A stretch of 64,000 nt of DNA from Musa acuminata AAA Group (taxonomy: Eukaryota; Streptophyta; Magnoliopsida; Zingiberales; Musaceae), in assembly GCF_036884655.1 (NCBI RefSeq), contig NC_088342.1, positions 32,193,501-32,257,500 of the forward strand, given 5' to 3'. The stretch's first letter is position 1, and every line of letters starts with the position of its first letter. A program made the translations under genes and the position numbers. The notes beneath the pieces were generated by a model. It had not been told where the DNA came from, searched no databases, and worked only from the letters and a program-made list of their open reading frames with translations. This document shows, in pieces, positions 9,664 to 22,595 of this stretch.

Positions 9664-12600
9664 TTCTCCCCCTCCAGCTCATATAGTAGGCTATACTAAG
9701 CTCACTCTTCGTCTACATACTTCAAACTTCTCATTAGGCAAAGACTTTGTCAACATATCTGATCCATTCTCATTGGTATGCATTTTTTTCAAGTGCAATT
9801 CTTTCATCTCAAGCACATCACGAATATAGTGATATCTAATATCAATATGCTTGGATCTAGAATGGTATGTTGAATTCTTGGAGAGATGAATGACATTCTG
9901 ACGATCACAGTAAATAGTATATCTTTCCTGTTTTAAGCTTAATTCTTGTAGAAACTTTTTTATCCATAAAGTTTCCTTACGGGCTTCAGTAATTACTATA
10001 TATTCTGCTTTTGTGATTGATAAAGCAACATAATTCTATAACTTAGACTTCCAAGAGACTGCTCCCCCTGTAAATGTCATCAAGAATCCTGAAGTAGACT
10101 TCCTAGAATCAGTATCACATGTCATGTCTACATTTGTGTATTCTTCTGGCACAGGCTCATCACTGGCAAAATATAAACACAACCTGGAAATATCTTTTAG
10201 ATATCTTAAAATTCATTTCACTACTGCCCAATATTCTTTACCAAGATTAGAGAGAAATCAGCTAACAAATCTAACTGCATGAGCTATATCTAGCCTAGTA
10301 CAAACCATAGCATACATCAAATTATCTACTGCAGATGAGTAAGGCACCTTGGACATTTCTTCTTTTTCTTTCTCACTTGTAGGACATTGTTTCGAATTAA
10401 GCTTAAAATAACCTACAAGTGGAGAACAAATTGGTTTGGCTTTATTCATGTTGAATCTTTCAAGAACCTTTTCAATATAAATCTCTTGAGATAGCTAAAT
10501 CTTCCTTTTCTTTCGATCACAAAGAATCTTCATACTAAGTATTTGTTTTACCGATTCCAAGTTTTTCATGCCAAAAGACTTAGCTCTCTTTTAAGCTTTT
10601 CAATTTTACTAGCATCATGGCCAACAATCAGCATATCATCAACATATAGTAGGAGAATAATAAAATCATCATATGAAAATTTCTTCATAAATACACAATG
10701 ATCAGATGTGGTTCTATTATACCATTAGCTCAACATAAAGGAATCAAACTTCTTGTACCACTATTTAGGTGTCTGTTTGCATCCATATAAGTTTTTCCTA
10801 AGTTTACACATCGGATTTTCTTTTCCTTTGACTTTTTAACCTTTTAGTTGCTCAATGTAAAATTTTTTTTCTAAGTCACCATGAAAAAATATTATTTTCA
10901 CATCAAGTTGCTCAACTTCTAAATTCAAGCGAATAGCCAAACTAAGAACAACTCGGATAGAAGATATTTTTACCATAGGAGAAAATATTTTTTCAAAGTC
11001 AATACATTTCTTCTGATTGAATCCTTTTACAACTAGTCATGCCTTATATTTTTGTTATGAGCAATTATTTTTAATCTTCAATTTGTAAACTCATTTATTC
11101 TTGAGAGCTTTCTTCTCTTTAGGTAATTTTACTAAGTCATAGGTGTGGTTCTCAAGCAAGAATCTCATTTTTTCTTGCATGGCTTTAACCCACTCATTCT
11201 TTTACTCATGTAGAATAGTTTCTTAGTATGTTTCAGGCTCTTCCCCGTTAGTAGGCATAATATACTCATGTGGAGGATATCTGGTAGATGGTTATCACTT
11301 TCTTGTGGATCTTCTCAACAGAATCTCAATTGGTGGTGGAAGTGCTTGTTCAGTTGGTTCAACATCATCAACTGTAGAAGTATCATCACTGGCATTCTTA
11401 CCATAATCTTATTATTTATATCCCCTATGATCATCATGAACTATAGGTGAAGGAACTAGACCCAAACTCCAAGGAATATAAACAGAGGTTTTTGGCTTCT
11501 CAATATTATCGTCATCATCAAACAATTAGTCTTCAAGAAATATAATATCTTTGTTTCTAATGATCTTCTTGTTCATTGGATCCCATAATCTGTACTCAAA
11601 CTCTTCATGACTATATCCTAAGAAGATATATGTTTTTGCCTTATTATCAAGCTTAGACCTCTCATTTTTTGGAATATAAACAAATGCTTTACACTCAAAA
11701 CTCTCAAATGATTATAAGATATATTTTTTCCTTTTCATACTCTCTTTGGAACATCACCTTTCAAAGAAACCGATGGAGAAAGATTTATCAGGTCAACTAT
11801 AGTTCTCATAGCCTCCCCCCAAAATGACTTAGGTAACTTAGCATGGAAAAGTATACATCTAATCCTTTCTTCAATGGTTCTGTTTATCCTTTTTACTACA
11901 CCATTTTGCTAAGGAGTTTTAGGAATTGTTTTCTCAAGCTTGATGCCATGAAACCTGTAATAATTCTCAAAAGGACCCTTGTACTTGCCACTATTATCTA
12001 CTTGAACACACTTTAGCTTTCTATTAACTTCTCTTTCAATGCTAACATAAAACTCTTTAAAAACATCGAGTACCTAATCTTTGGATTTTAAAGCAAATGC
12101 CCACACTTTTCTAGAATGGTCATAAATGAAAGTAACAAAATAAATAGCGTCTCCAAGAGTTCTAGTTTGTATAGTATGAATATCAATATGAATCAAATCA
12201 ATAACATATGATCTTCTAGATGATGGATATGTATGAAAGGCAACTCTATATGTTTTTTCAACTAAGCAATGATCATAAGATTTAAAAGATGTGCCTTACA
12301 ACTCTGGTAAGAATTGCTTTATAGTAAGAGTTTGAAGTCCCTTCTCGCTAATATTACTAAGCCTCTTGTGTTAAAGATCTATACTTTCACCCTTCTGAAT
12401 TACATTAATCTCTCTTTTGTATAGCTTAGCTTTCATGACATAAAAAGAGTTAAGCTTCTTTCCTCGCCACAATTAAAGAATCTTTAGTGAGTTTCCATTT
12501 GCTTTCACTAAAATAGTGTATAAATCTCTAATCATCAAGTCTACCTGTAGATATCAAGTTAAGACGAATATCTGGAATATGCTTGACATCTTTGAGTATC

Positions 12601-13629
12601 AATATGCCCCTAATACTAGTCTCCAAGCAAATATCTCCAATACCCACAATCTTAGATATACCACTATTTCCCATTCTGACATTACCAAAATCACGAGCAG
12701 TGTAAGATTTAAAGAAATTACCATAAGAAGTAACATGAAATGAAGCACTAGAGTCAATTACCCAGTTATTATCTTAAGCTGCAAAACTGACACAATCATC
12801 ATCACAAACAATAATGATATCACCTTCAGCAACAACTGTATTGGTCTCTTTCTCATTTTTCTTCCTTTAATTCTGTTCTCACTTTCAAAACCTATACTCT
12901 TTCTTCATATGACATGACCTGTTATAATGGAAACATTTGAAATCTCTTCTAGACTTGGATCTTTCTCTATAACCATGTGGATTTCTGCTATGACTTCTTC
13001 CACATCTTTCTTATTTTTCAATAACAAATGCGCTAGAAGAAGATTCATCGTATTCTTTCCTTCTAATATCTTCATTTGATAAACTATCTTTAACCATATA
13101 TATAGTTAGAATCCCCCCGGGGGTGGAGTAACAAATTGTCACCACAAATGTTTATCATCTATATTCATTTTCATAGCAACCAACTTATTTGTAAGACTCT
13201 AAAATAAGCTTATATGCCCAACAATATTACCACAATATTTATACTTCAAATTTATAAGCCTTTTGAGGAGAGAAAATCTATTTCTCACTATCTTTTTTGC
13301 AAAGAGGTTTTCTAACCTTTACCAAACAACATCAGCTCTGGTTTCATCAGAAATATGCTCATGCAAAAACATCAGCTCTGGTTTCATCAGAAATATGCTC
13401 ATGTAAATTTATATCCATCGATTTTCTAAGATAGACAATAGCTTTTTTATGTTGAATTTCTTAACCTTGATGGGCTTATACAAATCTTTGCAATAGAGCA
13501 AATCTTCCATCATACGCCTCAAAGTGAAATAATTTGATGAGTTTAATTTAATTATATCATCTGACTCCTTCATTTCAATCACATAAGAAAAAAACTAGCA
13601 CCAAACAACCTGTAAGCTTTAATATCACT
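9664..13629 (-). pseudogene. Copia gag-pol polyprotein relic
   Basis: Read on the minus strand from right to left. Gag starts near 13575. A decayed zinc knuckle (KCFHYNRSCHMK, its first spacing broken) lies near 12920. The protease/pre-integrase word DSSASFHVT is near 12750. Integrase lies near 11750-12150, with a recognisable RKVWAFALKSKD, VQVDNSGKYKGPF and NGVVKRINRTIEERIRC. RT follows, with the segment complementary to the catalytic loop near 10640, and RNase H lies near 10000-10450. Stops and frame changes are spread throughout, so no protein can be made. A primer-site remnant (TTTAATATCACTTG on the + strand) sits at 13618-13631. It once coded all enzymes for retrotransposition. Confidence 0.8.
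13328..13407. repeat. 40-bp tandem duplication in a gag relic
   Basis: The word ATCAGCTCTGGTTTCATCAG and its flanks occur twice with a 40-bp period (13331 and 13371). The copies are nearly identical, so the duplication is recent compared with the decay of the element, and it adds a frameshift. Confidence 0.85.
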
Positions 13630-14278
13630 TGTTGAAAAAATTTATTATAGCAAAATAATTCTTTTCCCTTTTTGTATATCAAAATAGATTCCTCATTAAA
13701 ATACCAACATGTTATCAAATTATAAATATTAACCAGAGTAGCATAAATAATATAATAATAAATCAATCACAAAGTGAGATACTAAATCTTTACGTGAAAA
13801 ACCCAATACGAGAAAAACCACGAGACCGTAGTCTAACTCAAATTTCCACTATCACCAATAATGATAATAAATTTATAATAAATCTTCTCTAAAATAACTA
13901 AAGGATCACATTACCAAGAACAAATATCTCAACTCAAACATTACCATATCATCATCATATATATTTCATGAAAAAAAAAAATAAATCTCATAAAATGGGT
14001 ATAACAGGAAAGTATTTTAGACCGGATAAATTATAGATCGGTACCGTTAAGATTGTAGAACTTATCGTAAGAATTCTTCATGTAAAATTTGAGTCAAAAC
14101 TAACAAAGTTTAACCGCTCGATCATCTAACAAAAACTTCAAAAACCTTAATTTTTTTTCTTTTTTTTCTCTGTTTCTTTCTCACGCCGCCACTGTTCGCC
14201 GCCGTCAGTACCCGTCTTTTGTTTTTAAAATTTTTTTTAATAAATCAGATTTTTGCTTACTATTCAAATCACCCAACA
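13630..14278 (-). repeat. 5' LTR of the old copia element
   Basis: It starts TGTTGAAAAA next to the primer-site remnant and ends near CCCAACA. It pairs with 9153-9662. About 140 bp in its middle (around 13760-13900) has no counterpart in the left LTR. Confidence 0.7.
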
Positions 14279-15103
14279 TCTCTCAAGTGAATTTGTTTTT
14301 TCTCACTAATGCAATTTGATTCGTCATCTATCACCATTTGCCATTGACCCATTTTTCATCCAATCCAATTTCAACATCCTCGAAAGTTATAGGGATCATA
14401 GTTTGAAAATAAAGCAAAATATGTTAGTGGGTCATCAAATTAAACAAATTCACGTATCTTATAATCCTCAATTCATATGTCTTTTTATAATCCACTTCGC
14501 CATGCTAAAAACAACTCGGCCTTATCATTTTCTTCCGTCCTATATGCCTAGGATCATCGATTATCATATAGACGAATCCAATATTAGTTAACATTGAAGA
14601 ACCAAGAAGTTTTCCAACTGTTTTTGACTTGATGAATAAGAATCACTGGAATGAGCAACTCTGTGCAATATGTTTTATCCTAATTTTATTATCAAAATCC
14701 AACATATCCATGTGATTCTCAAGCATTAACCCCCCCTACAGGATTTGTTTGCATTTAAACTTCTTGTCGGTACCTATAACTCCTCAATATGTAAGATTGA
14801 ATCTGTCGCTTTCATAGCAGGGAGTTTATCTTCTATTTGTAGGTCATCTTTATATACTGATTTTATTCATCATTATTTTGTTTTTTTGAATGTTCATTTG
14901 GTATCCCATGCTAGAATTTGATTATCTTTAAACTTAACTATAGTTTTCATTTTTTCTGCCACTTGGCTTAATGCTGATTGGCTGGAGGAGGGTCAAGATC
15001 TATCCGCGGCCCAACTCAAAAGTTTATTGACTGGAATGATTGCTTTGACTTTTGTGGCTTAACTGTAATGGTTTTTTATTTTCACAATTACCCGTTCCAA
15101 CCT

Positions 15104-15161
<58 letters not shown>

Positions 15162-16590
15162 TAAAGTTCTGTCTATGTTCAATGAACTTTTAATGATAAT
15201 CAATAGATACAAGGGGAAAGAGGGACAAATTTTTTCTAGATTAAGTATATTCAAGTGGTGGTTAAATAGCGTTCATACATGGGAAGAGGGAGTGAGAGTA
15301 AGCCCGAGAATAGACCGAGACGGAATAGGCCATAAAGAAAGACGACGAAAGAATTTACAGCCTTTGGATTATTAATCAAATTGAAGAGTATCCGCCTAAA
15401 TTAGAATTATTTATATTTTTAAAAATTAAATTATTGATAAATCGATTCGAAATTGGTTCGATTCAAATTAGAGTTTTTGATTCGATTTGAATACTCCTAC
15501 ATGTTATCTTGATTATAACTTTTTTTTCTCCTTATTCATCAAACCATTGTTCCTTAAACATCAGTTAATTTTGACGTAGTGATAAGTGACAGGATGATCA
15601 TACATATCATAACCAAATTTGACAGGACGACAAATCCGTCACCTTGTTGAGCTTACATCGTGAGCTCATAAGCCTAAGTTAATGTTAGTACAGGTCCAAT
15701 TAAGTATTCTTTTACATCTGACGTGAGATTAAGTTAAAATATTATATACATATCCATGGGGTGAAGATAGGATTTTTAGAAGTTATATAAATATTTAAAA
15801 AAGATAAAAAAACCATCTCGAATATCTTAAAAGCAAGTAAAATGTTAATGAAAGATATTATAATTTATAAAGGGCAAACATATTTAAAGAGTTTTTAAAA
15901 ATATAGATGTGGGGATCTTTCTGATTTTATCTTAATTATTATTTTCAACCACTAGAAATTCAATGATAACAAGGTTAGGATTTTACCTCTATCATTATAT
16001 ACTAATTCCTTCCTAAATCTATTGGCTATCATCTCACAGATTAGTTAGAAATAGAGTAGTTGTATGTGATAACAGATTTCCTCTTGTAACCGATAGATTT
16101 CCTTAACTACATAATTTTATGAGGAAGTCTGTCTACCTAACCGAGAGATCTTCCTATGGACACGCTCCTACCGGGTCACATCTTAGTCCTAGAGAGGACC
16201 TTGTCTGAGTGCAGGCGTACCATCCTTTTCTGTTATTACCGGACAACCTTTGCAGTTCTCTCCTGTTGATTTTGATTAGTGATCGGGGTAGCCACTACAT
16301 CTTGCTCTACTTTCGCCTTGACAAGCAGCATTTGGAACCTTTCCACGCCACTTGCTGCATCGCTGCCCAGATTCCTAATTGCTGATCTGCCACACAAAGA
16401 TCTGCAACTGTCTTGTACAAAGCTAATATCCTCCATCAAAGACCTCATTTGCCAACAATCTACCTTAGGTGACATTGATCTGCACCACCACTTCTGCTTC
16501 TCTGATCATTGTCGTTACTGTAAACTTTTATTTACTCTCATATATTAGTATATATCTTTCATATATCCTCATCATCTACCTCTGATGCTT
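14279..16590. other. No gene recognised
   Basis: AT-rich DNA. Short open frames (for example 14316-14591 +) match no family I know and have no supporting signals. A TA microsatellite lies at 15107-15157. The stretch 15950-16260 could be an old LTR of the copia relic that follows, as it immediately precedes its gag, but no partner copy was found. Confidence 0.5.
15107..15157. repeat. (TA)n microsatellite
   Basis: About 25 uninterrupted TA units. Confidence 0.95.
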
Positions 16591-16599
16591 CAGTTATTG

Positions 16600-19015
16600 T
16601 TCCTATAAGAAACCATAGTACTTTCCCACATACAAGCCTGATTTCCATTAATACAGTAACCCTCATCTCCTTCAAATTATTCAAAGGTGACAACTACATA
16701 TCCTGGCGTGCTCAATTCTCTAATCTTCTATTTGACTATGATCTTTTATGCTATGTCGATGGCTCTCTTCGTTGTCCACCTAGTCCAATACCAAATCCAG
16801 ACCACAAACTATAGCTACGCTAAGATCGTCTCATCCTTCAAGCAATTCAAGCCTCGATCGCTGGATGTCTTGCCTGACTCATTTCTTCATGCAACACTAC
16901 TGCCGAAGCTTGGTACAAGTTACAAATCACCTTGGCCAATTGTTCCCGCACTCGCATGCTTCGTCTCCTATCCAATCTCATGAAAATAAAATAAGAAGTA
17001 AGTACTGTTATTGATTATCTCCATAATATAAAGATTATCATCAATAATTTAACCTTAATAGGTCATTCACTTAGTGATGAAGAAGTTATAGTTCATATCC
17101 TCAACAGCTTAGGAGATAGATACAAGGAATTGGCAGTAGCAATACGGGCACATGATTCACTAATGTCATTCGAAAAACTCTACGACAAGCTGACTGACTT
17201 TGAGATATACTTAAAATGTAAGGACAAACTGCCAGGACGATCCATTATAGCTCAAATTAATCACAAATCTAGAAGGAGGGCCAATCCATATAACAAGACT
17301 GTCAACAAAGGTTTGACCAAGATGACTTCTGAACGTATGAGCTTTAATCAAACTATCCCTCCTCTTCATCAACATTCCAATCACAATAACTAAGGTGGCT
17401 AATTCAATCATCAGCAGTCCTGGCACCCTTAACACATAAACCAATAAAGAATTATTTGCCAACTATATAATAAAGTTGATCACTCTACAAAGGTCTGTCG
17501 ATCTCGACCTAGACTTCCTACTCAATCACATTAGCCTCTAGCAAATCTAATGACTACTCCAAACACTAATGATTATAATTAGATCGTGGACTCTAGCACA
17601 TCCCACCACATCACCTCTGATCTCCAGAACTTGTCAATCCACAACAACTATAGTGGAAATGAGGACATCATTATCAGTGACGGTAATGGAATTCCTATTA
17701 CTTATACTGGTTCCACACTGCTTAATTCACCTACTATAACTTTTACACTCGATGATATTTTATGTGCACCTTACATTAAATGAAATCTTATTTTTATTTC
17801 TTAATTTTACGAATAAAATAATACCTCAATTGAATTCTTTCCTAACTCTTTTCTTGTCAAGGATTTTAGCACGGGGGCATCCTTGGTCCAAGGTCAGAAT
17901 AAGGATAATGTTTATAAATGGTCGTTAGTTCCACAAAAAAAAATAGCATTATCACTTATTGTGATGCGTGTCTGAGTAATAAAAGTCATAGACTTCCTTT
18001 TGACACTTCCTCCGTATCATATTCCAAACCATTTGAAATTATTTATATTGATGTTTGGGGCTCTACTCCCATCACTTCTTTTGATAAATTTAGATTTTAT
18101 GTTATTTTTATAGACTATTTTACTAAGTACACATGGATATACCCTCTTCGTCATAAATTAGAAGTTTCAACAATCTTCACCAACTTTAAAAAGCTAGTTG
18201 TAAACTTTTTTCAGTCTACAATTAAAATAGTCTACTCTGATGGTGAAGATGAATATCAAGGCCTCACATCCTATCTCTTTACCTATGACATCCAACATCT
18301 TAAGTCACCTCCACACACTCCTCAACTAGTTGGCTCTACTGAATGCAAACATTAACATATTATAGAAACTGAAACATTGACATATTATAGAAACTGGTCT
18401 CACACTTCTACATCAAGCCTCCATGCTAGCAATCTTTTGGTCTGCCGTATTTCAAGCTACTGTTTATCTTATTAATCGTTTGTTCACTCCAGTTCTCTAA
18501 TACCGGTCTCCATTTGAAAAATTAATTTCTAAATCCCTAAACCTTCAAAAACTCAGAATATTTAGTTATTTATGTTATCTGTGATTACGTCCTTATGCCC
18601 CACACAAGATAGCGCCAAGATCTAAACCGTACATCTTCATAGGATATTCTCTTGAACATAATGCCTTTCAATGCTACGAACCAAAAACTCAAAAATTCTT
18701 TATTTCACGTCATGTTGTTTTTGTTGAGTCTGCCTTTCCATTTCAAAACCATAAGTCTTCTCCCATGCAGGTCACTCTAACAAATATACATCATTGGAGT
18801 ATTCCATCGATCCCCTCAAACGAACCTCTTCCCATACCATCCAATCCTTTTCTTCAAGATCCACACTCTTTTGTTCTCCCGGTTCAATAGCTCCCCACTC
18901 TCTCTATTCCTTCTCCTCTTCCTTCTTCACAAGCCTCCCCTATTACTGAAGTAATATTGTCAGAAATACAATCACCTTCTTTATCTAGTGCCACTGATAT
19001 ATCTCAGGCTATCTA
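16600..19015 (+). pseudogene. Ty1/copia gag-protease-integrase relic, Ale/Retrofit-like
   Basis: Plus-strand relic. Gag opens with LFKGDNYISWRAQFSNLLFDYD near 16670 and continues with SDEEVIVHILNSLGDRYKELAVAIRAHD near 17070-17150. A decayed zinc knuckle, CQLYNKVDHSTKVC, lies at about 17455-17500, with the second Cys replaced by Tyr and the Gly by Asp. Protease/pre-integrase (VDSSTSHHITSDLQNLS) starts at 17586. The integrase core is at 17918-18355 (CDACLSNKSHRLPF, IYIDVWGS, FIDYFTKYTWIYPL, IVYSDGEDEY, HTPQLVGSTECKH) and runs on to about 18720. RT and RNase H are absent and the sequence ends near 19015. Several stops and frameshifts are present. The GDNYISWRAQFSNLL type of Gag suggests the Ale/Retrofit lineage (inference). 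Confidence 0.8.
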
Positions 19016-19269
19016 GTGACTAATAAATCTAGTGACTATTATTAGTAATCAAAATTAAAGAATTTCTTAGCTGTGAGAGAGATCTTCCCTGCAGATGGTT
19101 TATCTATCTAAAAATTTTATAAGTAAATATGTGAGACAAAGAGATTATAAAATATCTTTCCTCATATTTATACTAAATAACAAGTAATATTTACAATAGT
19201 TTTGATATTTTAAAGATAATTACTCAAGTTTTAGAAAATTTGAGAATGACGTTTGGGGTTGAGTTGTCA

Positions 19270-19995
19270 GGTGTTTTGAATCAAATTAAAAGATTAAATA
19301 TCAAAAAACATTACATGGATCCATGATATTTTTGTGAAAATAAGAAAACTTTTGCCAAAAATAGAATTACATTTATTTGAATTATTCAACTTATGAACTG
19401 TGTATCATTTTCTACTTTCTATATTTTCCTATTTCCATAGCAATTTCATGGATCAATATAATATTTGTTGATATTTGAGCTTTTAAATTGGTCCAAAAAT
19501 AATTTATGATATGCGAAGCACTATGTTCTGGATTTTGGGTAAAAATAGTGCATCAGGTATTCAAAAATATTTTCTCTAGCTCAAATTTTTACTATGTATT
19601 TTAGAGCAATTTATAAGATCGAGTGTAAATAAAACATTGCATAGATCCATGATATTTTATAAAAAATAAAAATATATAAAAAAAAATAAAAAAAATAACA
19701 TATAGTTCATAAGTTGGATAATTCATAAAAATATCAAATATTTTTAAAAATAAAAAAACCAATGACATATGTCCATTTGTGTCTAATGCAATAATTTTAG
19801 ATCATTTAGACTAGTCTTACTATGCATTGCATTGTTCTATATTTGGGGTAAAAATAATATATCCCGTACTAGGAATTATTTTCTCTGACCAAAATTTTTA
19901 TCATATGTTTTGGACCAATTTAAAAGCTCAAATATCAAAAAATATTATATGGATCCACGATATTTTTATGAAAATAAAAATAAATTAACTAAAAC
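19270..19995. repeat. Degenerate tandem repeat, ~310-bp unit (left segment)
   Basis: Each unit contains a block like ATGGATCCATGATATTTTT preceded by AATATCAAAAAA and a GGACCAATTTAAAAG-like word. The block occurs at 19315, 19641 and 19949, spacings of 326 and 308 bp. A second conserved block (GGGTAAAAATAGTGCATCAG) lies at about 19538 and 19856. The array is interrupted at 19996 by an inserted element and continues at 27149 and 61146. No coding potential is seen. Confidence 0.75.
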
Positions 19996-21600
19996 TGTTG
20001 AATCTCGGATTTTGATGATAAAACTAATTGATTGTGTTTAGATGTTTAGTTGCATTTTGAGTGATGCAGGTCTACTCGATCAAGATTAGACAGTTGACGC
20101 AGGAGGAATTGACGTTGCGCCGGAGGAGATCACGTTAGGATATTGGACGGCAGAAGGCTTCGAACGTCGGGCATCGGGCCAAGGAGAGTGGAATTGCGCC
20201 AAAGATATCGTGGTTGCAGAGGTCAACCGTTGATTAGGCAACAAGCTACAAGAGAGGACGATGCGCTGAAGAATCGGACGAAGCGCTAACCAATGACGTG
20301 CCGGGCAACAGAATGTCAATTCACGTTGTAATAATTGTCTAGATCGGAGTAGAGTTTTGGCTTGTGTGTGCAGGATTAACTACGATAATGATGAAGACAT
20401 AAAGTGAAATAAAGTGTCGGAGTCAAGCGCAAAGGATTCGTTGGGAGTTCGAGAGTCCGACAGAAGTCCGAAGGTTCGTCGGGAATGTTGTCGGAACTAG
20501 CCAAGAATGAGTAAGGAGCTTGCCAAAGGGTTTTCAGAAGCTCGGCGGAAGGTACATCGGAAGTTCATGGAGCTTGCCGAGAAAGATCGTAGCTAACCGA
20601 AGAAGCTCGTCGGAACTCGCCAAGATCAAATCGTGAAGTCGAGGAGCTTGCCGAGAGTCCGCAGAATGGTTTTCGAGAGTTTATCGGAAGACCGCCGGAA
20701 GTTCGCTGGAAGAAGCTTGACTTGCAGACTTTGTAATAGCTTAGGAAATATCTTTAAATTCATGGTTAGCATATTAATTAGGGTTAGGATTAGGTGTTAA
20801 TCCTATAACCCAAGTAGGGGCCAATTGGGCCCGAGTTTTAACTGGTTTGGGCCAAGTTTAGAGCTCAACCAGTGAGCTGAAATAGTCTAGGCGGTGGAAT
20901 CGCCGGACTAGGCAGTGGCACCGCCCAGCATCCGAAAGGTCAAGCGGTGGCACCGCTACCGACCAGCGGTGGCACTGCTAGTAAACGGTCAATATGACAT
21001 TGACAGGCGGTGGCACTGCCACTAACAAGTGGTGGCACTGCCAGCATCGGGAACCCAAAGGAATTCAAAATTTGGAGCCCAAATTTGAATCCTCTTGGGG
21101 TCTATAAATACCCCTCAATTCTCAGAAGAGAAGACAACCTTTGAGAAGTTAAAGATTGAGATAAAGCCTTAGCAAAGTCTTTAGCAAGTCTTGTTTTCAA
21201 TAGTTTAAGTGTTCACCTCCCTCATTCTCTTTGAAAATCTATAAGAGTATGAACCACTTGTAAAAGGTTATAAGAGGGGTATTTGTCCTTCCCCTTCAAA
21301 GAGATTTGCTAGTGGAAGTTGGGAGCCTCATCGAAGAAGGCTTCGCAAGTGGGTGTAGGTCATTTGACTGAACCACTATAAAATTAGCGTATTCTCTGGT
21401 TTGCATTTACTTATTGCTATTTACCTTACTGCAAACCTTCATACGTGCTTTACTTCCTCATTACTTTTGCTGCACACTTTCAAGTTAAGCACTTCCGAGT
21501 TCAGTTTTTATCGTACGAAAGATTTTCCAAAACCGACGTTTTAATCCGCTGCACTAATTCAACCCCCCCCCCCCCTCTTAGTGCCGCTCCTATCCTAACA
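19996..21600 (+). repeat. 5' LTR of the gag-only element at 19996
   Basis: 1605 bp, TGTTGAATC...CCTAACA, with TATAAATA at 21103-21110. The U3 palindromic array lies at about 20890-21045. It is 64 bp shorter than its partner, mainly because it has one fewer U3 repeat unit and a shorter C run. Confidence 0.9.
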
Positions 21601-21616
21601 ATTGGTATCAGAGCCC
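21601..21616 (+). other. Primer binding site (initiator Met tRNA)
   Basis: ATTGGTATCAGAGCCC directly follows the LTR end at 21600 and is complementary to the 3' end of initiator methionine tRNA. Confidence 0.9.
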
Positions 21617-21650
21617 GATATTTCTCATTTCGGATTTACACCCGAGAGAA

Positions 21651-22595
21651 ATGGCTCTTCATGGCTTTCAAGAGGGCTTTTTGGTTGTTCGTCCACCGTT
21701 GTTTAACGGATTGGACTACACTTATTGGAAAACTCGAATGAGAGTTTTCTTGATTTCTATGAATTTGGATTTATAAAATATTATTGAAAACGGTTTTCAA
21801 CTTCCCTCTAAACCAATGAACGAATGATCGGATTTGGAGAAGAAGTATTTTTCTTTAAACGCAAAGGCTATGAATACCTTATTTTGCGCTTTAGGCAAAA
21901 CTGAGTTCAATCGGATTTCTACGTGCGAAATGACTTTTGATATTTAGCAAACACTTGAAATCACGCACGAGGGAACTAGTAGAGGTAAAGACTCGAAAGT
22001 TAACATTTTATTGCTTGATTTTGAGCTTTTTCGAATACAACCAAGTGAGACTATAGGCGACATGTACACCCATTTCACGGATGTCGTCAATAATCTAAGA
22101 GTTCTTAGTAAATCTTTTTCGAATTTTGATCTCGTAAGCAAGATCTTAAGATCCCTTCCAAAATGGTGGGATCCTAAAATAATCGCAATACAAGAGATAA
22201 AAAATTTAAATGATTTTCCACTAGAAGAATTAATCGGGTTATTAATGACCTATGAAATGACACTTTTAAAACATTTTGAACCCGATGAGCACTTGAACCA
22301 CCTTCCAAAGAATAGGAAGGATTTAGAACTCTGGACAAATGAATACCACTTGAGCGATGACTCAAGTGATGAGGACAATGATGAACTTGAACTTCGAACA
22401 CTAAATCTTAATAAGTTCATTAAACAAAAATCTAAAATAAACAATGAACTTGAACGGAGGAAGAGGCCAAAGAAGAGGAAGGCAACCAAGGATGAATCAA
22501 GAACTTCCAAAGATGAAACGACGAATTGGGCTTTGACGAGCTTCGACTACAAGGTAAGTAACTCAACTCTCTTAAATTATTTTGAAATTACTTGA
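21651..22595 (+). pseudogene. Gag relic of the gag-only element
   Basis: The frame starts ATG at 21651 (MALHGFQEG) and reads through 314 codons to a stop at 22593-22595 in one frame. It is broken by three in-frame stops, at 21774, near 21828 and near 21946. By comparison with the copy at 32792-33738, each replaced a Trp codon (TGG to TAA, TGA or TAG), that is, G-to-A changes. The rest keeps the copia gag domain (NAKAMNTLFCAL, FELFRIQPSETIGDMYTHF, ILRSLPKWWDPK) and an acidic-basic tail (SSDEDNDELEL, then ERRKRPKKRKATKDE). It ends DYKVSNSTLLNYFEIT. The AAG-GTAAGT within the last residues (22551-22559) is a perfect plant splice donor. Confidence 0.85.

Larger units (their letters stand above)
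9153..14278 (-). mobile_element. Decayed Ty1/copia element with both LTRs
   Basis: Two diverged direct repeats (9153-9662 and 13630-14278) flank a minus-strand gag-pol relic of about 4 kb. The order right to left is primer site, gag, zinc knuckle, protease, integrase, RT and RNase H, then polypurine tract. The relic is closest to Tnt1/Tork-type copia elements (MSKVPYSSAV...LMYAMVCTRLDIAHAV near 10300). No clean target duplication was found. The LTRs differ by many substitutions and a deletion, so this is an old insertion. Confidence 0.8.

Noticed and set aside
14316..14591. 91-codon + frame after the old copia LTR
   Set aside because: No similarity that I recognise and no splice or promoter context. 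Expected by chance in this much DNA.
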